From: an uncultured Gammaproteobacteria bacterium | GTDB taxonomy: Bacteria; Pseudomonadota; Gammaproteobacteria; HK1 | Direction: 5' to 3' | Length of the DNA stretch: 64,000 nt | Assembly (NCBI GenBank): GCA_958295835.1 | Contig: OY282378.1 | Coordinates: 5,109,694-5,173,693 of the forward strand | Made by a program: the position numbers and the translations under genes | Shown here: positions 7,599 through 15,535 of the stretch, piece after piece | Position numbering within the stretch: position 1 is the stretch's first letter | How the letters are laid out: the number at the start of each line of letters is the position of its first letter | The notes under the pieces: generated by a model | The model's database searches: none | What the model was told of the DNA's origin: nothing | What the model saw: the letters and a program-made list of their open reading frames with translations, nothing else

Positions 7599-7920
7599 GT
7601 CGCTCGCAGGGGAGACCGAATTGCCGAACATCCGGTTCGAGAAGATCGAGAAGAGTTTCGGCAGCGTCCGCGTCCTGTTGCCGATCGATCTAGCCTTGGA
7701 CGCTGGCGAGTTCACGGTGCTCGTCAACCCTTTCGGCCCGGCTGCGGGAAATCGACGCCCCTGCGGATTCTGGCCAAGCTGGAAAGCCCAGACGCCGGGG
7801 AGAGGTTACTTCAACGGCAGCCCCATCAGACACTTCGCGCCGAAGGACCGCGACATCGCGATGGTATTTCAGGATTACGCGCTACCCGCACGTAAGCACT
7901 GCGAAGAACATGTCCTCGAT
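7585..7920 (+). pseudogene. Decayed duplicate of the 5' part of the UgpC/MalK-type ATPase gene
   Basis: From the leader (CGCCAGCGGTCG, CAGGGGAG ribosome site, TTG start at 7621) through PNIRFEKIEKSFGSVRVL and KDRDIAMVFQDYAL, this stretch is colinear with the intact gene at 12067. The Walker A region is destroyed (NPFGPAAGN instead of GPSGCGKST), a frame slip follows, and homology ends near GCGAAGAACATGTCC at about 7915. The divergence shows an old duplication. Together with the intact copy it brackets the AT-rich island as a direct repeat of about 320 bp. Confidence 0.8.
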
Positions 7921-7984
7921 CATGATGGAATTGTCTGCGCAACGACACCGCTGACGTTGTCCTTCCACACAATGGATATCGACG

Positions 7985-10390
7985 ATGCCGAACACGATTG
8001 AAGAACACTTGACGCAGATAGACCACCGATTGGCCCTCGGACAACGCGAAGAACCTGAGCGTTTATTGGCGGAACTCATTGGTCAGATGGGCCCCGTCGA
8101 GCTTTCCGACTGGCGCCTGGATATATTGAAGATGACGGATCAGTTCCAGAAGAAACGTCGTCGGAATCTGCGGGAACTCATCGAAAATATGCTTCAGAGC
8201 GGAACTGATCAGGGCGAGATGGTCGTAAATGAATCTACCGAGACCTATTCCATCACACCTGAATCGAAGATCGTGATTGATTTCCAGCGCGCACTGGACG
8301 TACTCCACGAACGTCACATCTATCAATGGTCTACGTTTTATCGAGATTGCTTGACGCAGTACTTCGATCTGTTTCTTGAGAAGATGATGCATTTATCTCC
8401 CGACGATCACTGTCCGACACTTTCGGATCTGCTCGCGGAACATTCTCGTAACATATTCTCTCAAGGGTATGAATACGTGCGTAATAACCGCCGCCACAGT
8501 AACCCAATAGAGAAATCAATCAATGGATTATCGAAATTCTTGGAACTGCCGATCGCTTTTTACTCCGTAAGATTGTCCAGTGTGTCGGATTACCGCTCTG
8601 CTTTCGCCTTGCGCCTACTTGTCTCCGCGGCAGTGAGCGGTATCCTCGAAGGGTATTCTTCCGTGCAATTCGGTCCAGAGACCGGAAAAACGATCCTTCC
8701 GAGATTTCGGCGCCCATGGGTGCACTACATGGCATTTCTTTCCCCGCACCACGCAGAGGGTGTCATCAACCACCTTGAACCGGGTCCTCTGAGCGAAGGC
8801 CTGAACGCATCCGTCTTGCCGCTGTTGGACGCCATTCAGAAATTCTTTGATCGCAAGGATGAGGACTATTTCCCTCTTCCGATCGCGGGACAATATTCAT
8901 GGTATCAAAGGCGCCTTGATATCACTGTGCGGCCGCCACATAACACCGAATCACAGCGGTTTATCGAAGCTAACGCATTTTTGGAAGAAGGACTTGTTTC
9001 AACCGCAGATCTGAACGATGCTCTTGGAAGACAGGTGGCGCTTGTAATCGCACCTCTGAGACCCGACGTTCGGAAAATTATCGACGAGCGCGAGGGACTT
9101 ACAGAAATTGTCGTACCAGCGGATAAGACGCAACGGGCATTCGTAGCAAATCAGGCATTTCAAATTTGGGATGATGCCATTTTCGCACTTCGCAGCAGAC
9201 GAAAAGATACATTTCCGATTACCTATAATTTTGCTCGCGAGTTTCCGTTACATGATCCAAATAAAGCCAAATTTTTCCATGTTGTCCGAACGAGTGTACG
9301 CGATTTGCTTCGAACATTTGAGCGTCGCAATGGCGTACGGCTTTGGTGCAGCGTTCAAAGAAGCGGCAAGACGACAGCTTGCTTCGATCTCGGATCTGCA
9401 ACTGGTGATTCAATAATTATTAGTCAGACATGTGGCGCGACGCAGGCGGCAGGTGCCAATGTGTTCTATGAGCAGGTAGCTGATGCAGTCGAATCAGGCA
9501 GAAAGATCTCCAGGACATTCATAATGGATGTGATTTTGGAGTGTGCTCCAATCGATATTAAAAACAGGAGGATGGTACTGGTAATCGACGAATATGAAAC
9601 TTTTTTTGGTCTTCTGAAACTTTCTCTAGAGAATAAACCGAAAATCCGATATACTGTAGTGCAACCGATTCTTGATCAATTGTTGTCATTTTCTTACGAC
9701 AACCTGCTGGTATTTCTTGGTCAGCAACCGGATGCGCATTTTATTCTCATGGATCAGAATCAACTTGCTCCCTACGTTGAACAAGATTCCTTTCCGTTGT
9801 TCGAACACAGATCAGGAACGACAACAGGTGAATTTTCGGAGTTGGTACGCAAAATATTGGCCGGACGCATTGACTGCATTGCTCGATTTATGGACGCGGT
9901 CTTCGAGGAAACTGCCGGACATCCGTTTTTGACGGCAAATATCCTTGGTGAGTTCGTCGATTGGTTGATCGAGAAGCAACGACCTCAGATTGGTTTACGA
10001 GTCGATAAAATCGATTTCTCTGGATTCGCTAATCTCAAATTGAGAAAAGATCAAATTGAGATGAGTGTAGATTATGAATTCTTCAGGAACGCTGTGGCTT
10101 CAGCAATGTCAGAACAGAGATATAGAACTAATCCGTGGCTTTATACAGTATATTGGGTTCTACATTTAATAACGAGAGACGAGTCGAAGAAATTTCGCAT
10201 CAAGCTGACTGACTTCGAGAATTTGACTGACAGGATCCCGATTCCGGATGGTGCAAATCGACTAACGTCGGCAGAAATACTGCGGACGGCATCTCAAACG
10301 AATTTTTTATCCCATGACAGACGTTTTGTAAGCGTCAAGATCCGGACTTTGGGACGTATTGCTTCAGTAGTCCGTCCGGCGTTGTCCTGA
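7985..10390 (+). CDS. 801-residue P-loop NTPase of unknown family (AT-rich island)
   Basis: An 801-residue soluble protein with no recognised family. The N-terminal 90 residues are helical and charged, residues about 90-400 form an unknown domain, and a P-loop NTPase core follows. Walker A is WCSVQRSGKTT (about 453-463), lacking the usual first glycine; Walker B is RRMVLVIDEYETFFG (about 528-542). The C-terminal 200 residues resemble the helical lid/sensor region of AAA/STAND-like ATPases but match nothing I can name. Base and codon use is clearly AT-richer than in the flanking genes, a sign of transfer. It is followed after 12 bp by two small genes on the same strand, so an operon is likely. 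ATG 7985 has no strong ribosome site. A role in defence is a guess from architecture and context only. Confidence 0.8.
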   Translation: MPNTIEEHLTQIDHRLALGQREEPERLLAELIGQMGPVELSDWRLDILKMTDQFQKKRRRNLRELIENMLQSGTDQGEMVVNESTETYSITPESKIVIDFQRALDVLHERHIYQWSTFYRDCLTQYFDLFLEKMMHLSPDDHCPTLSDLLAEHSRNIFSQGYEYVRNNRRHSNPIEKSINGLSKFLELPIAFYSVRLSSVSDYRSAFALRLLVSAAVSGILEGYSSVQFGPETGKTILPRFRRPWVHYMAFLSPHHAEGVINHLEPGPLSEGLNASVLPLLDAIQKFFDRKDEDYFPLPIAGQYSWYQRRLDITVRPPHNTESQRFIEANAFLEEGLVSTADLNDALGRQVALVIAPLRPDVRKIIDEREGLTEIVVPADKTQRAFVANQAFQIWDDAIFALRSRRKDTFPITYNFAREFPLHDPNKAKFFHVVRTSVRDLLRTFERRNGVRLWCSVQRSGKTTACFDLGSATGDSIIISQTCGATQAAGANVFYEQVADAVESGRKISRTFIMDVILECAPIDIKNRRMVLVIDEYETFFGLLKLSLENKPKIRYTVVQPILDQLLSFSYDNLLVFLGQQPDAHFILMDQNQLAPYVEQDSFPLFEHRSGTTTGEFSELVRKILAGRIDCIARFMDAVFEETAGHPFLTANILGEFVDWLIEKQRPQIGLRVDKIDFSGFANLKLRKDQIEMSVDYEFFRNAVASAMSEQRYRTNPWLYTVYWVLHLITRDESKKFRIKLTDFENLTDRIPIPDGANRLTSAEILRTASQTNFLSHDRRFVSVKIRTLGRIASVVRPALS

Positions 10391-10402
10391 AGGAGACTGG
10401 CG

Positions 10403-11080
10403 ATGATAGAACCGAATCAGATTGTTGATGAAATTCGGCAGCGTTTACGTGTTTCACAACCCTTGAGCGTATTCTGGGTGACTTTATCTACGGACCGTGA
10501 CGATTTCGTTCGGACGATGAAGGAAATGCGAAACGGACTGCCGATCGCACCGTGGGCATTACGTTCACCCGGATTTACTGACCCGAATTCGGTGATGAAC
10601 GATGTAGTTGAGATTCTGAACCAAGCCCGGGAAGATATCGAAATTGTAGGTAAAACTGCCACTCAGAAGAACTGTATTGCTCTTGTCTTACTCAGCCGAA
10701 GAGAATTGAATTTGGCCATTACCTCTTCGCCGATCTTATTACCAGATTGGTTTCCAGTGGCACCTGGACAAATGGTGGCGGCACACATTGATGATCTTAC
10801 TTGGTCTGTTAGTGTACTCATATCAGACGAGGTATCCGCTCTTGGCGATCTACGACGTATCCTCTTTGAAATTGACGATGCCTTAATTACGTGCTTGGAG
10901 GAATCTCTGGCTGTTGATCATAATCGAGTGCAAAGTCTCTGGAGCGAAATCTCTCGTGAGGGTGATGGCGCAATAGCAACGGCGCTAAACAAGGCTAGGA
11001 ACGAACTGCACAAGATTCAGAATCCAACTGGTTACCGGCCGAGCACGAAGAAGAGTCTGACGATTGTCGACCGATTTTGA
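10403..11080 (+). CDS. Unknown 225-residue protein, second gene of the AT-rich island
   Basis: It starts at ATG 10403, 12 bp after the NTPase stop, with AAGGAG nine bases upstream. The protein is soluble and mixed alpha/beta, with an amphipathic beginning IEPNQIVDEIRQRLRVSQPL, a hydrophobic strand SVFWVTLST, a stretch IALVLLSRRELNLA near residue 92, and a helical C-terminus. No catalytic motif is visible. AT-rich like its neighbour. Tight spacing suggests it works with the NTPase; I do not recognise the family. Confidence 0.75.
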   Translation: MIEPNQIVDEIRQRLRVSQPLSVFWVTLSTDRDDFVRTMKEMRNGLPIAPWALRSPGFTDPNSVMNDVVEILNQAREDIEIVGKTATQKNCIALVLLSRRELNLAITSSPILLPDWFPVAPGQMVAAHIDDLTWSVSVLISDEVSALGDLRRILFEIDDALITCLEESLAVDHNRVQSLWSEISREGDGAIATALNKARNELHKIQNPTGYRPSTKKSLTIVDRF

Positions 11081-11086
11081 TACAAG

Positions 11087-11434
11087 GTGAACACTGCAAC
11101 GCCTGACAGGCTAGTGAGAACGGCCAAAGCGCTGGCAGATGCGTTGGCTTTGGAGAATGATGTCAGTCACGACGATGTACCGCTGATTTCCGTCCTGAAT
11201 CGACCGTCCAATCCGATTGGGAGTTCGTATGCGAGGTGGTCGTTCTGTCTGATCGTGGCGCTACGTAGTGCATGCCAGTTGGTGACCGCGGCTGCGCATG
11301 CCGATGAATATCCGAAATTTCCTCTCCCCCTCTTGAAGTCAACTTCCCTTGACCTTCGACGATTTCTCGACACGGCGATAGCAACACTACGAAGGTCGGC
11401 CAATACGACGCGAGCAGGATACGGCAATCTATAA
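11087..11434 (+). CDS. Unknown 115-residue protein, third gene of the AT-rich island
   Basis: A GTG start at 11087 follows the previous stop by six bases, with AAGG immediately upstream. The peptide begins NTATPDRLVRTAKALADALA and is helical, with an Ala-rich middle and an Arg-rich C-terminus (LDTAIATLRRSANTTRAG). No membrane segment or known domain. It could be a helical accessory subunit of the NTPase. Moderate confidence because it is short and has a GTG start, but spacing and composition agree with its neighbours. Confidence 0.6.
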   Translation: MNTATPDRLVRTAKALADALALENDVSHDDVPLISVLNRPSNPIGSSYARWSFCLIVALRSACQLVTAAAHADEYPKFPLPLLKSTSLDLRRFLDTAIATLRRSANTTRAGYGNL

Positions 11435-11445
11435 GGATCTCCAAT

Positions 11446-11568
11446 ATGCGTGATTTTCATGTCTTTCTCGCGCTTATCTGGCCAATTCTGGCATCGCCTC
11501 CTTTCTACGATGCGAGCATGGCCTCGATGAAACACTGTAAGCGCCCGGACAAGTCCGTAGTTCCATAG
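11446..11568 (+). CDS. 40-codon ORF at the edge of the AT-rich island, possibly a truncated fourth gene
   Basis: ATG at 11446 preceded by AAGGA (eight bases) and 11 bp after the previous stop gives MRDFHVFLALIWPILASPPF and 20 more residues. The first 17 residues are hydrophobic, like a signal or membrane anchor. GC-rich host-type sequence begins shortly afterwards, so this may be the 5' end of a gene cut at the island border. Confidence 0.35.
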   Translation: MRDFHVFLALIWPILASPPFYDASMASMKHCKRPDKSVVP

Positions 11569-12066
11569 CCTTGTCTGCCGTGTCACGGTGCATGCTCCAT
11601 GGCCCCGCGGAGGGTGTCGGTGATGGATCAGACGATTCCCGATGTCAAACGCACGCAGCAAGGCGTGCGAGCAATTCTGTCTAGACTGAACCGCTCCGGG
11701 AATCCCGGAGACTCCAATCGTTGTCCCGACCCGCACCGCATGGGCCATCAACTCCACATTTTCGGCCCTATTCGCCCGAAGTCGGTCGTCCTCGCGCATC
11801 CGAGTCCCGGATGCAGAATGAAATGGCCTTGGGGTGCCGACGCGCGGGGGTTGTTCGTCAGCGGGTTATCCGGGACAGTATGCAGAGTGAGCGCCCGATG
11901 TCCGGTATGGGGCCGGAGGCGATGCGGTAGTGGATGGCGGCGTCGAGGGGTTGTTCGAAGCCATCGTCGGGTTCGAGGTCGAGCCGTCCCGGACCGTCGG
12001 CGACGTGAGTCATCGGTTACGGCCCGCCAGCGGTCGCCGCTCGCATCGTCCGCAGGGGAGATCGAG
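11569..12066. other. Right border of the AT-rich island, no gene seen
   Basis: A 500-bp stretch where composition returns to GC-rich. It contains an inverted-repeat end resembling the IS3 element at 58242 (11687-11714). Just before 12067 lies the remnant CGCCAGCGGTCG, shared with the decayed copy at 7585. I see no coding sequence. Confidence 0.5.
11687..11714 (+). repeat. Solo IS3-like terminal repeat
   Basis: TGAACCGCTCCGGGAATCCC followed by GGAGACTC matches the right end of the IS3 copy at 58242 (TGAACCGCCCCGGGTTTCCC), including the internal palindrome. No IS3 coding sequence adjoins, so it is probably a leftover end at the island border. Confidence 0.45.
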
Positions 12067-13149
12067 TTGCCGAACATCCGGTTCGAGAAGATCGAGAAGA
12101 GCTTCGGCAGCGTACGCGTCCTGTCGCCGATCGACCTGGACCTCGCCGCCGGCGAGTTCACGGTGCTCGTCGGCCCCTCCGGCTGTGGAAAATCGACGAC
12201 TCTGCGGATTCTGGCCGGCCTGGAAAGCCCGAACGCCGGGGAGATCTACTTCGACGGCAACCCCATCAACCACCTCGCACCGAAGGACCGCGACGTCGCG
12301 ATGGTGTTTCAGGACTACGCCCTCTATCCGCACATGAACATCGCGAAGAACATGTCCTTCGCGCTACGGCTGCGGCGTGCCCCCAAGGCGGAGATCCGGA
12401 ACAGGGTCCAGCGCGTCGCAGAGACCCTCAACATCGCCCACCTGCTGGATCGCAGGCCGGCCGAATTGTCCGGCGGACAACGTCAGCGCGTCGCCATGGG
12501 AAGAGCCCTGGTTCGAGACACGTCGACCTTCCTGTTCGACGAGCCGCTCTCGAACCTGGATGCGAACCTCCGCGCCAGGATGCGCACCGAGCTGGCCGAG
12601 ATGCGCGACCGCCTCCACAAGAACATGATCTACGTCACGCACGATCAGACCGAGGCGATGACCCTCGGCCAGCGAATCGTGGTCATGTCCGAAGGCGAGA
12701 TCCGGCAGCAGGGAACCCCGGAGGATCTGTTCAGGCATCCGGCGAACAAGTTCGTTGCCGGCTTCATCGGCAGCCCGAAGATGAACTTCCTGTCCGGTGA
12801 GTTCGTCATGGAAGGGGACCGCCTCTGGGTGCAGGGAGACGGCTACCGCCTGCCCCTGTCGGAGCGCACGCACGCACGCCTCGCGGCCCACCACAGCCGA
12901 TCCGTGGACATCGGGATCCGCCCTTCCGCGTTCGGAGCCGAGCAGGCAGGCGGGGCACCGATACGCCTCGATCTCGTCGTCTCCGAGTACCTCGGAACGC
13001 ATTCCGTACTTGTCACCCGCTGCGGAGCGAGCGAGGTGCTCGTCGAGCACCAGAGCGTCTCGCCACCGCGTCCGGGCACCACCATGACCTTCGGTGTCAA
13101 GCCCGACGACATCATGCTCTTCGATGCGGCCACGGCAAGAACACTGTAA
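12067..13149 (+). CDS. Carbohydrate ABC transporter ATP-binding protein (UgpC/MalK family)
   Basis: A 360-residue ATPase that would power import through the two permeases at 14612 and 15535. Motifs: Walker A GPSGCGKST (36-44), Q-loop MVFQDYALYP, signature LSGGQRQRVAMGRAL (about 133-147), Walker B FLFDEPLSNLDANL, switch His VTHDQTEAM (about 190), and a C-terminal OB-type regulatory domain (about 240-360) typical of MalK/UgpC. The TTG start at 12067 is chosen because AGGGGAG sits six bases before it and the decayed duplicate at 7621 keeps the same TTG. It leads a four-gene operon. The substrate class is sugar, polyol or glycerophosphate-like; not resolvable further. Confidence 0.92.
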   Translation: MPNIRFEKIEKSFGSVRVLSPIDLDLAAGEFTVLVGPSGCGKSTTLRILAGLESPNAGEIYFDGNPINHLAPKDRDVAMVFQDYALYPHMNIAKNMSFALRLRRAPKAEIRNRVQRVAETLNIAHLLDRRPAELSGGQRQRVAMGRALVRDTSTFLFDEPLSNLDANLRARMRTELAEMRDRLHKNMIYVTHDQTEAMTLGQRIVVMSEGEIRQQGTPEDLFRHPANKFVAGFIGSPKMNFLSGEFVMEGDRLWVQGDGYRLPLSERTHARLAAHHSRSVDIGIRPSAFGAEQAGGAPIRLDLVVSEYLGTHSVLVTRCGASEVLVEHQSVSPPRPGTTMTFGVKPDDIMLFDAATARTL

Positions 13150-13177
13150 TCCGCAACCAACCCACGGGAGGAGTCCC

Positions 13178-14506
13178 ATGAAGCATGCGAAGACGTTCCT
13201 GGTCGGGGCGGCCGCCGCCCTCGGCATCGCCGCCGGCGCCGCGTTCGCCGATCCGTACGCACCGTACAAGGGCGAGACCCTCGTCGTGAACTTCCCGGCG
13301 CATCCGCACTTCAATGCGGTCATGAAGGTGCTGCCGCAGTTCATGAAGGAGACCGGCATCAACGTCGAGGTCGATCAGCTCCAGTACCTCAAGATGCGGG
13401 AGCGGCAGAACCTGGTGCTGACCAAGCCGAAGGGCGACTACGATCTCATCGCCTATGTCGTGTTCTCGAAAGCCGACTACGTCTACGCGGATCAGATCGA
13501 ACCGCTCGCGCGGTTCTTCATGAACCCGAAGCTGGCGGATCCGAACTACGACCCCGAGGATCTGATCGACGGCTACGTGCAGAACATCGGCGTCGCGGGC
13601 GGCAAGAAGGGCTACCTTCCCGGACCGACCGGTGCGCTGTTCGGCGTGCCCTTCGGCTCGGAGACGTCCGTGTTCGGCTATCGGAAAGACATCTTCGAGA
13701 AGCACGGCCTGAAGGTCCCGGAGACGTATGACGAGCTCCTCGACCTCGCGTGCCGGATCCCCGAGCTCGAGCCGGGCATGGGCGGCCTGGCCTCGCGCGG
13801 CAAGTCCGGCCACCAGGCCAGCCACGCCTTCCTCCTGCACCTCGCGCCTCTCGGGGGCCGGGTCCTGGACGACAACTGGAACCCGATCGTCAACAACGAT
13901 GCAGGCATCGAGGCGGGCGAGGCGTTGAAGACGATCCTCGAGTGCGGCCCTGAAGGCGGCACCTCCTTCGGGTTTGCGGAAGCCAAGAACGCGTTCCTGC
14001 AGGGTCAGGCCGCCATGTTCCTGGACTCGACGGTGGTCGCCGGCGAGGTGGACAACCCCGAGAAGTCCAGGGTCGTCGGCAAGGTCGGCTGGGCGCCCCA
14101 TCCGATGGGGGTGCGGCGCGGCTCCCAGACCGGCGGATTCGGGATCGCCATCCCGAAGAACGCACAGAAGAAGGAGGCGGCGTTCCTGCTCATGCAGTGG
14201 CTCACGTCGAAGAAGGCGGACAGGATGATCGCGCTGGAGGGAGGCAATCCATCCCGCTTCTCGACCCACGCGGATCCGGACGTCAACGCGGAGTTTCCCC
14301 ACATGAAGGTCTTCGGGGAGGCGCTGAAGCACGCCGACCCGGACTGGCGGCCGATCATCCCCGTCTGGGGGAAGATCAACTCCGACCTCGGCACGACGCT
14401 CTCCAAGGCTTTGACCGGCGAGATGTCGGTCAAGGAAGCCCTGGACGCGGTGGCCGAACGCACCCGGGGAATCATGGAGGAGGCCGGCTACCATACGTTC
14501 CAGTAG
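13178..14506 (+). CDS. ABC transporter periplasmic substrate-binding protein (family 1, sugar type)
   Basis: A 442-residue secreted solute-binding protein. Residues 1-25 (MKHAKTFLVGAAAALGIAAG..AFA) form a classical signal peptide. The mature protein has the extracellular binding-protein family 1 pattern: GETLVVNFPAHPHFNAVMKV, YDLIAYVVFSKADYVYA, FGVPFGSETSVFGYRKDIFE and GVRRGSQTGGFGIAIPKNAQ. GGGAGGAG just before ATG 13178 fixes the start. It lies 28 bp after the ATPase gene and is followed by a stable stem-loop at 14518-14543, then the permeases, the usual arrangement for making excess binding protein. Confidence 0.9.
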   Translation: MKHAKTFLVGAAAALGIAAGAAFADPYAPYKGETLVVNFPAHPHFNAVMKVLPQFMKETGINVEVDQLQYLKMRERQNLVLTKPKGDYDLIAYVVFSKADYVYADQIEPLARFFMNPKLADPNYDPEDLIDGYVQNIGVAGGKKGYLPGPTGALFGVPFGSETSVFGYRKDIFEKHGLKVPETYDELLDLACRIPELEPGMGGLASRGKSGHQASHAFLLHLAPLGGRVLDDNWNPIVNNDAGIEAGEALKTILECGPEGGTSFGFAEAKNAFLQGQAAMFLDSTVVAGEVDNPEKSRVVGKVGWAPHPMGVRRGSQTGGFGIAIPKNAQKKEAAFLLMQWLTSKKADRMIALEGGNPSRFSTHADPDVNAEFPHMKVFGEALKHADPDWRPIIPVWGKINSDLGTTLSKALTGEMSVKEALDAVAERTRGIMEEAGYHTFQ

Positions 14507-14517
14507 GCGTTTGCCGG

Positions 14518-14543
14518 GCGGGCGGGCTTACGGGCCCGCCCGC
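14518..14543 (+). promoter_or_regulatory. Intercistronic stem-loop after the binding-protein gene
   Basis: A perfect ten-base-pair all-GC stem (GCGGGCGGGC / GCCCGCCCGC) with a six-base loop lies 12 bp after the binding-protein stop and 68 bp before the permease start. No T-run follows. It probably protects the upstream mRNA or causes partial termination, as between malE and malF. Confidence 0.6.
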
Positions 14544-14611
14544 TCACATGGCCCCGGGAGCCGTACCGCTCCGCCCCCGGACCCGTCAAGCCACGACCGC
14601 ATCCCACCGCG

Positions 14612-15535
14612 ATGGCCGCGCCCTTCAATCCGAACCGGCTGACGCCGTACGTCTTCCTTGCGCCCGCCGCCGCGGTGCTCGCGGCCGGGCTTCTCTATCC
14701 GATCGGCTACATGCTCTATGCGAGCTTCCTGCGCTGGGCGCCGAACCAGCGCATCCAGCAGGCTGAATGGATCGGGCTGCGCAACTATCTGAACCTGATC
14801 GACGACCCGAACTTCAGGGAGTCGTTCGCGGTCACCCTGAAATTCTCCTTCGCGGTGGTGAGCCTGGAGATGATCATCGGAGTCGGGCTCGCCCTGCTCC
14901 TGGATCGCAAGCTTCGCGGCATGTCGATCCTGCGCACGATCTTCATCCTCCCGATGATGATCGCGCCGATCGTGGTGGGCCTGATGTGGCGCTACATGTA
15001 CCACCCGAGCGTCGGAATCTTCAATCGGACGCTCAAGGCGTGGGGCTTCGAATCCGTTCCCTGGCTCTCCGATCCGGGATGGTCGCTCGCCTCCATCATC
15101 ATCGCGGACGTGTGGCAGTGGACCCCGTTCATCTTCATCCTCTCGCTCGCCGCGCTCCAGTCGCTGCCGCGCTCGGCCCTGGAAGCCGCACGCATCGACG
15201 GTGCGTCGGCGTGGCAGGAGATCCTCCACATCAAGCTCCCGCTGATGATGCCGGTGCTGGTGGTGGCCGGGCTTCTGCGGCTCATCGACGCGTTCAAGGT
15301 GCTGGAGGTGATCCTCGTGATGACCAACGGCGGACCGGGGCTGTCCACCGAGATCATGTCGTTGCGGATCTGGCGGACGGCATCCGAGTTCCTCGAGCTC
15401 GGGGCGGCTTCCGCGGCGTCGAGCTATCTGCTCATGCTTCTCCTGGTCCTCACGATGGTCATGTACGTGTTCAACAAGACCCTCGAAGCGCGCCAGCGCC
15501 GCCTGCGCCGCATGGCGCAGGAGGAGGCTTCCTGA
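14612..15535 (+). CDS. ABC transporter permease (UgpA/MalF type)
   Basis: A 307-residue inner-membrane permease with six predicted helices. The first (PYVFLAPAAAVLAAGLLYPI) follows a short cytoplasmic N-terminus. The ATPase-contacting EAA loop reads EAARIDGASAWQEILHIKLP (about 190-209). It would form the translocation pore with the product of the next gene, whose start overlaps this gene's stop by one base. No obvious ribosome site precedes ATG 14612. Confidence 0.9.
   Translation: MAAPFNPNRLTPYVFLAPAAAVLAAGLLYPIGYMLYASFLRWAPNQRIQQAEWIGLRNYLNLIDDPNFRESFAVTLKFSFAVVSLEMIIGVGLALLLDRKLRGMSILRTIFILPMMIAPIVVGLMWRYMYHPSVGIFNRTLKAWGFESVPWLSDPGWSLASIIIADVWQWTPFIFILSLAALQSLPRSALEAARIDGASAWQEILHIKLPLMMPVLVVAGLLRLIDAFKVLEVILVMTNGGPGLSTEIMSLRIWRTASEFLELGAASAASSYLLMLLLVLTMVMYVFNKTLEARQRRLRRMAQEEAS

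Larger units (their letters stand above)
7342..7620. other. Gap between relics with operator-like and hairpin sequences
   Basis: No gene is seen. The gap holds a palindrome resembling a gluconate/idonate (LacI-type) operator at 7469-7484 and the second copy of the double-hairpin repeat at 7553-7598. It leads directly into the decayed ABC ATPase start. Confidence 0.5.

Noticed and set aside
7621..8001. A functional short ABC ATPase
   Set aside because: Walker A is destroyed and the frame slips; it is a decayed duplicate of the gene at 12067.
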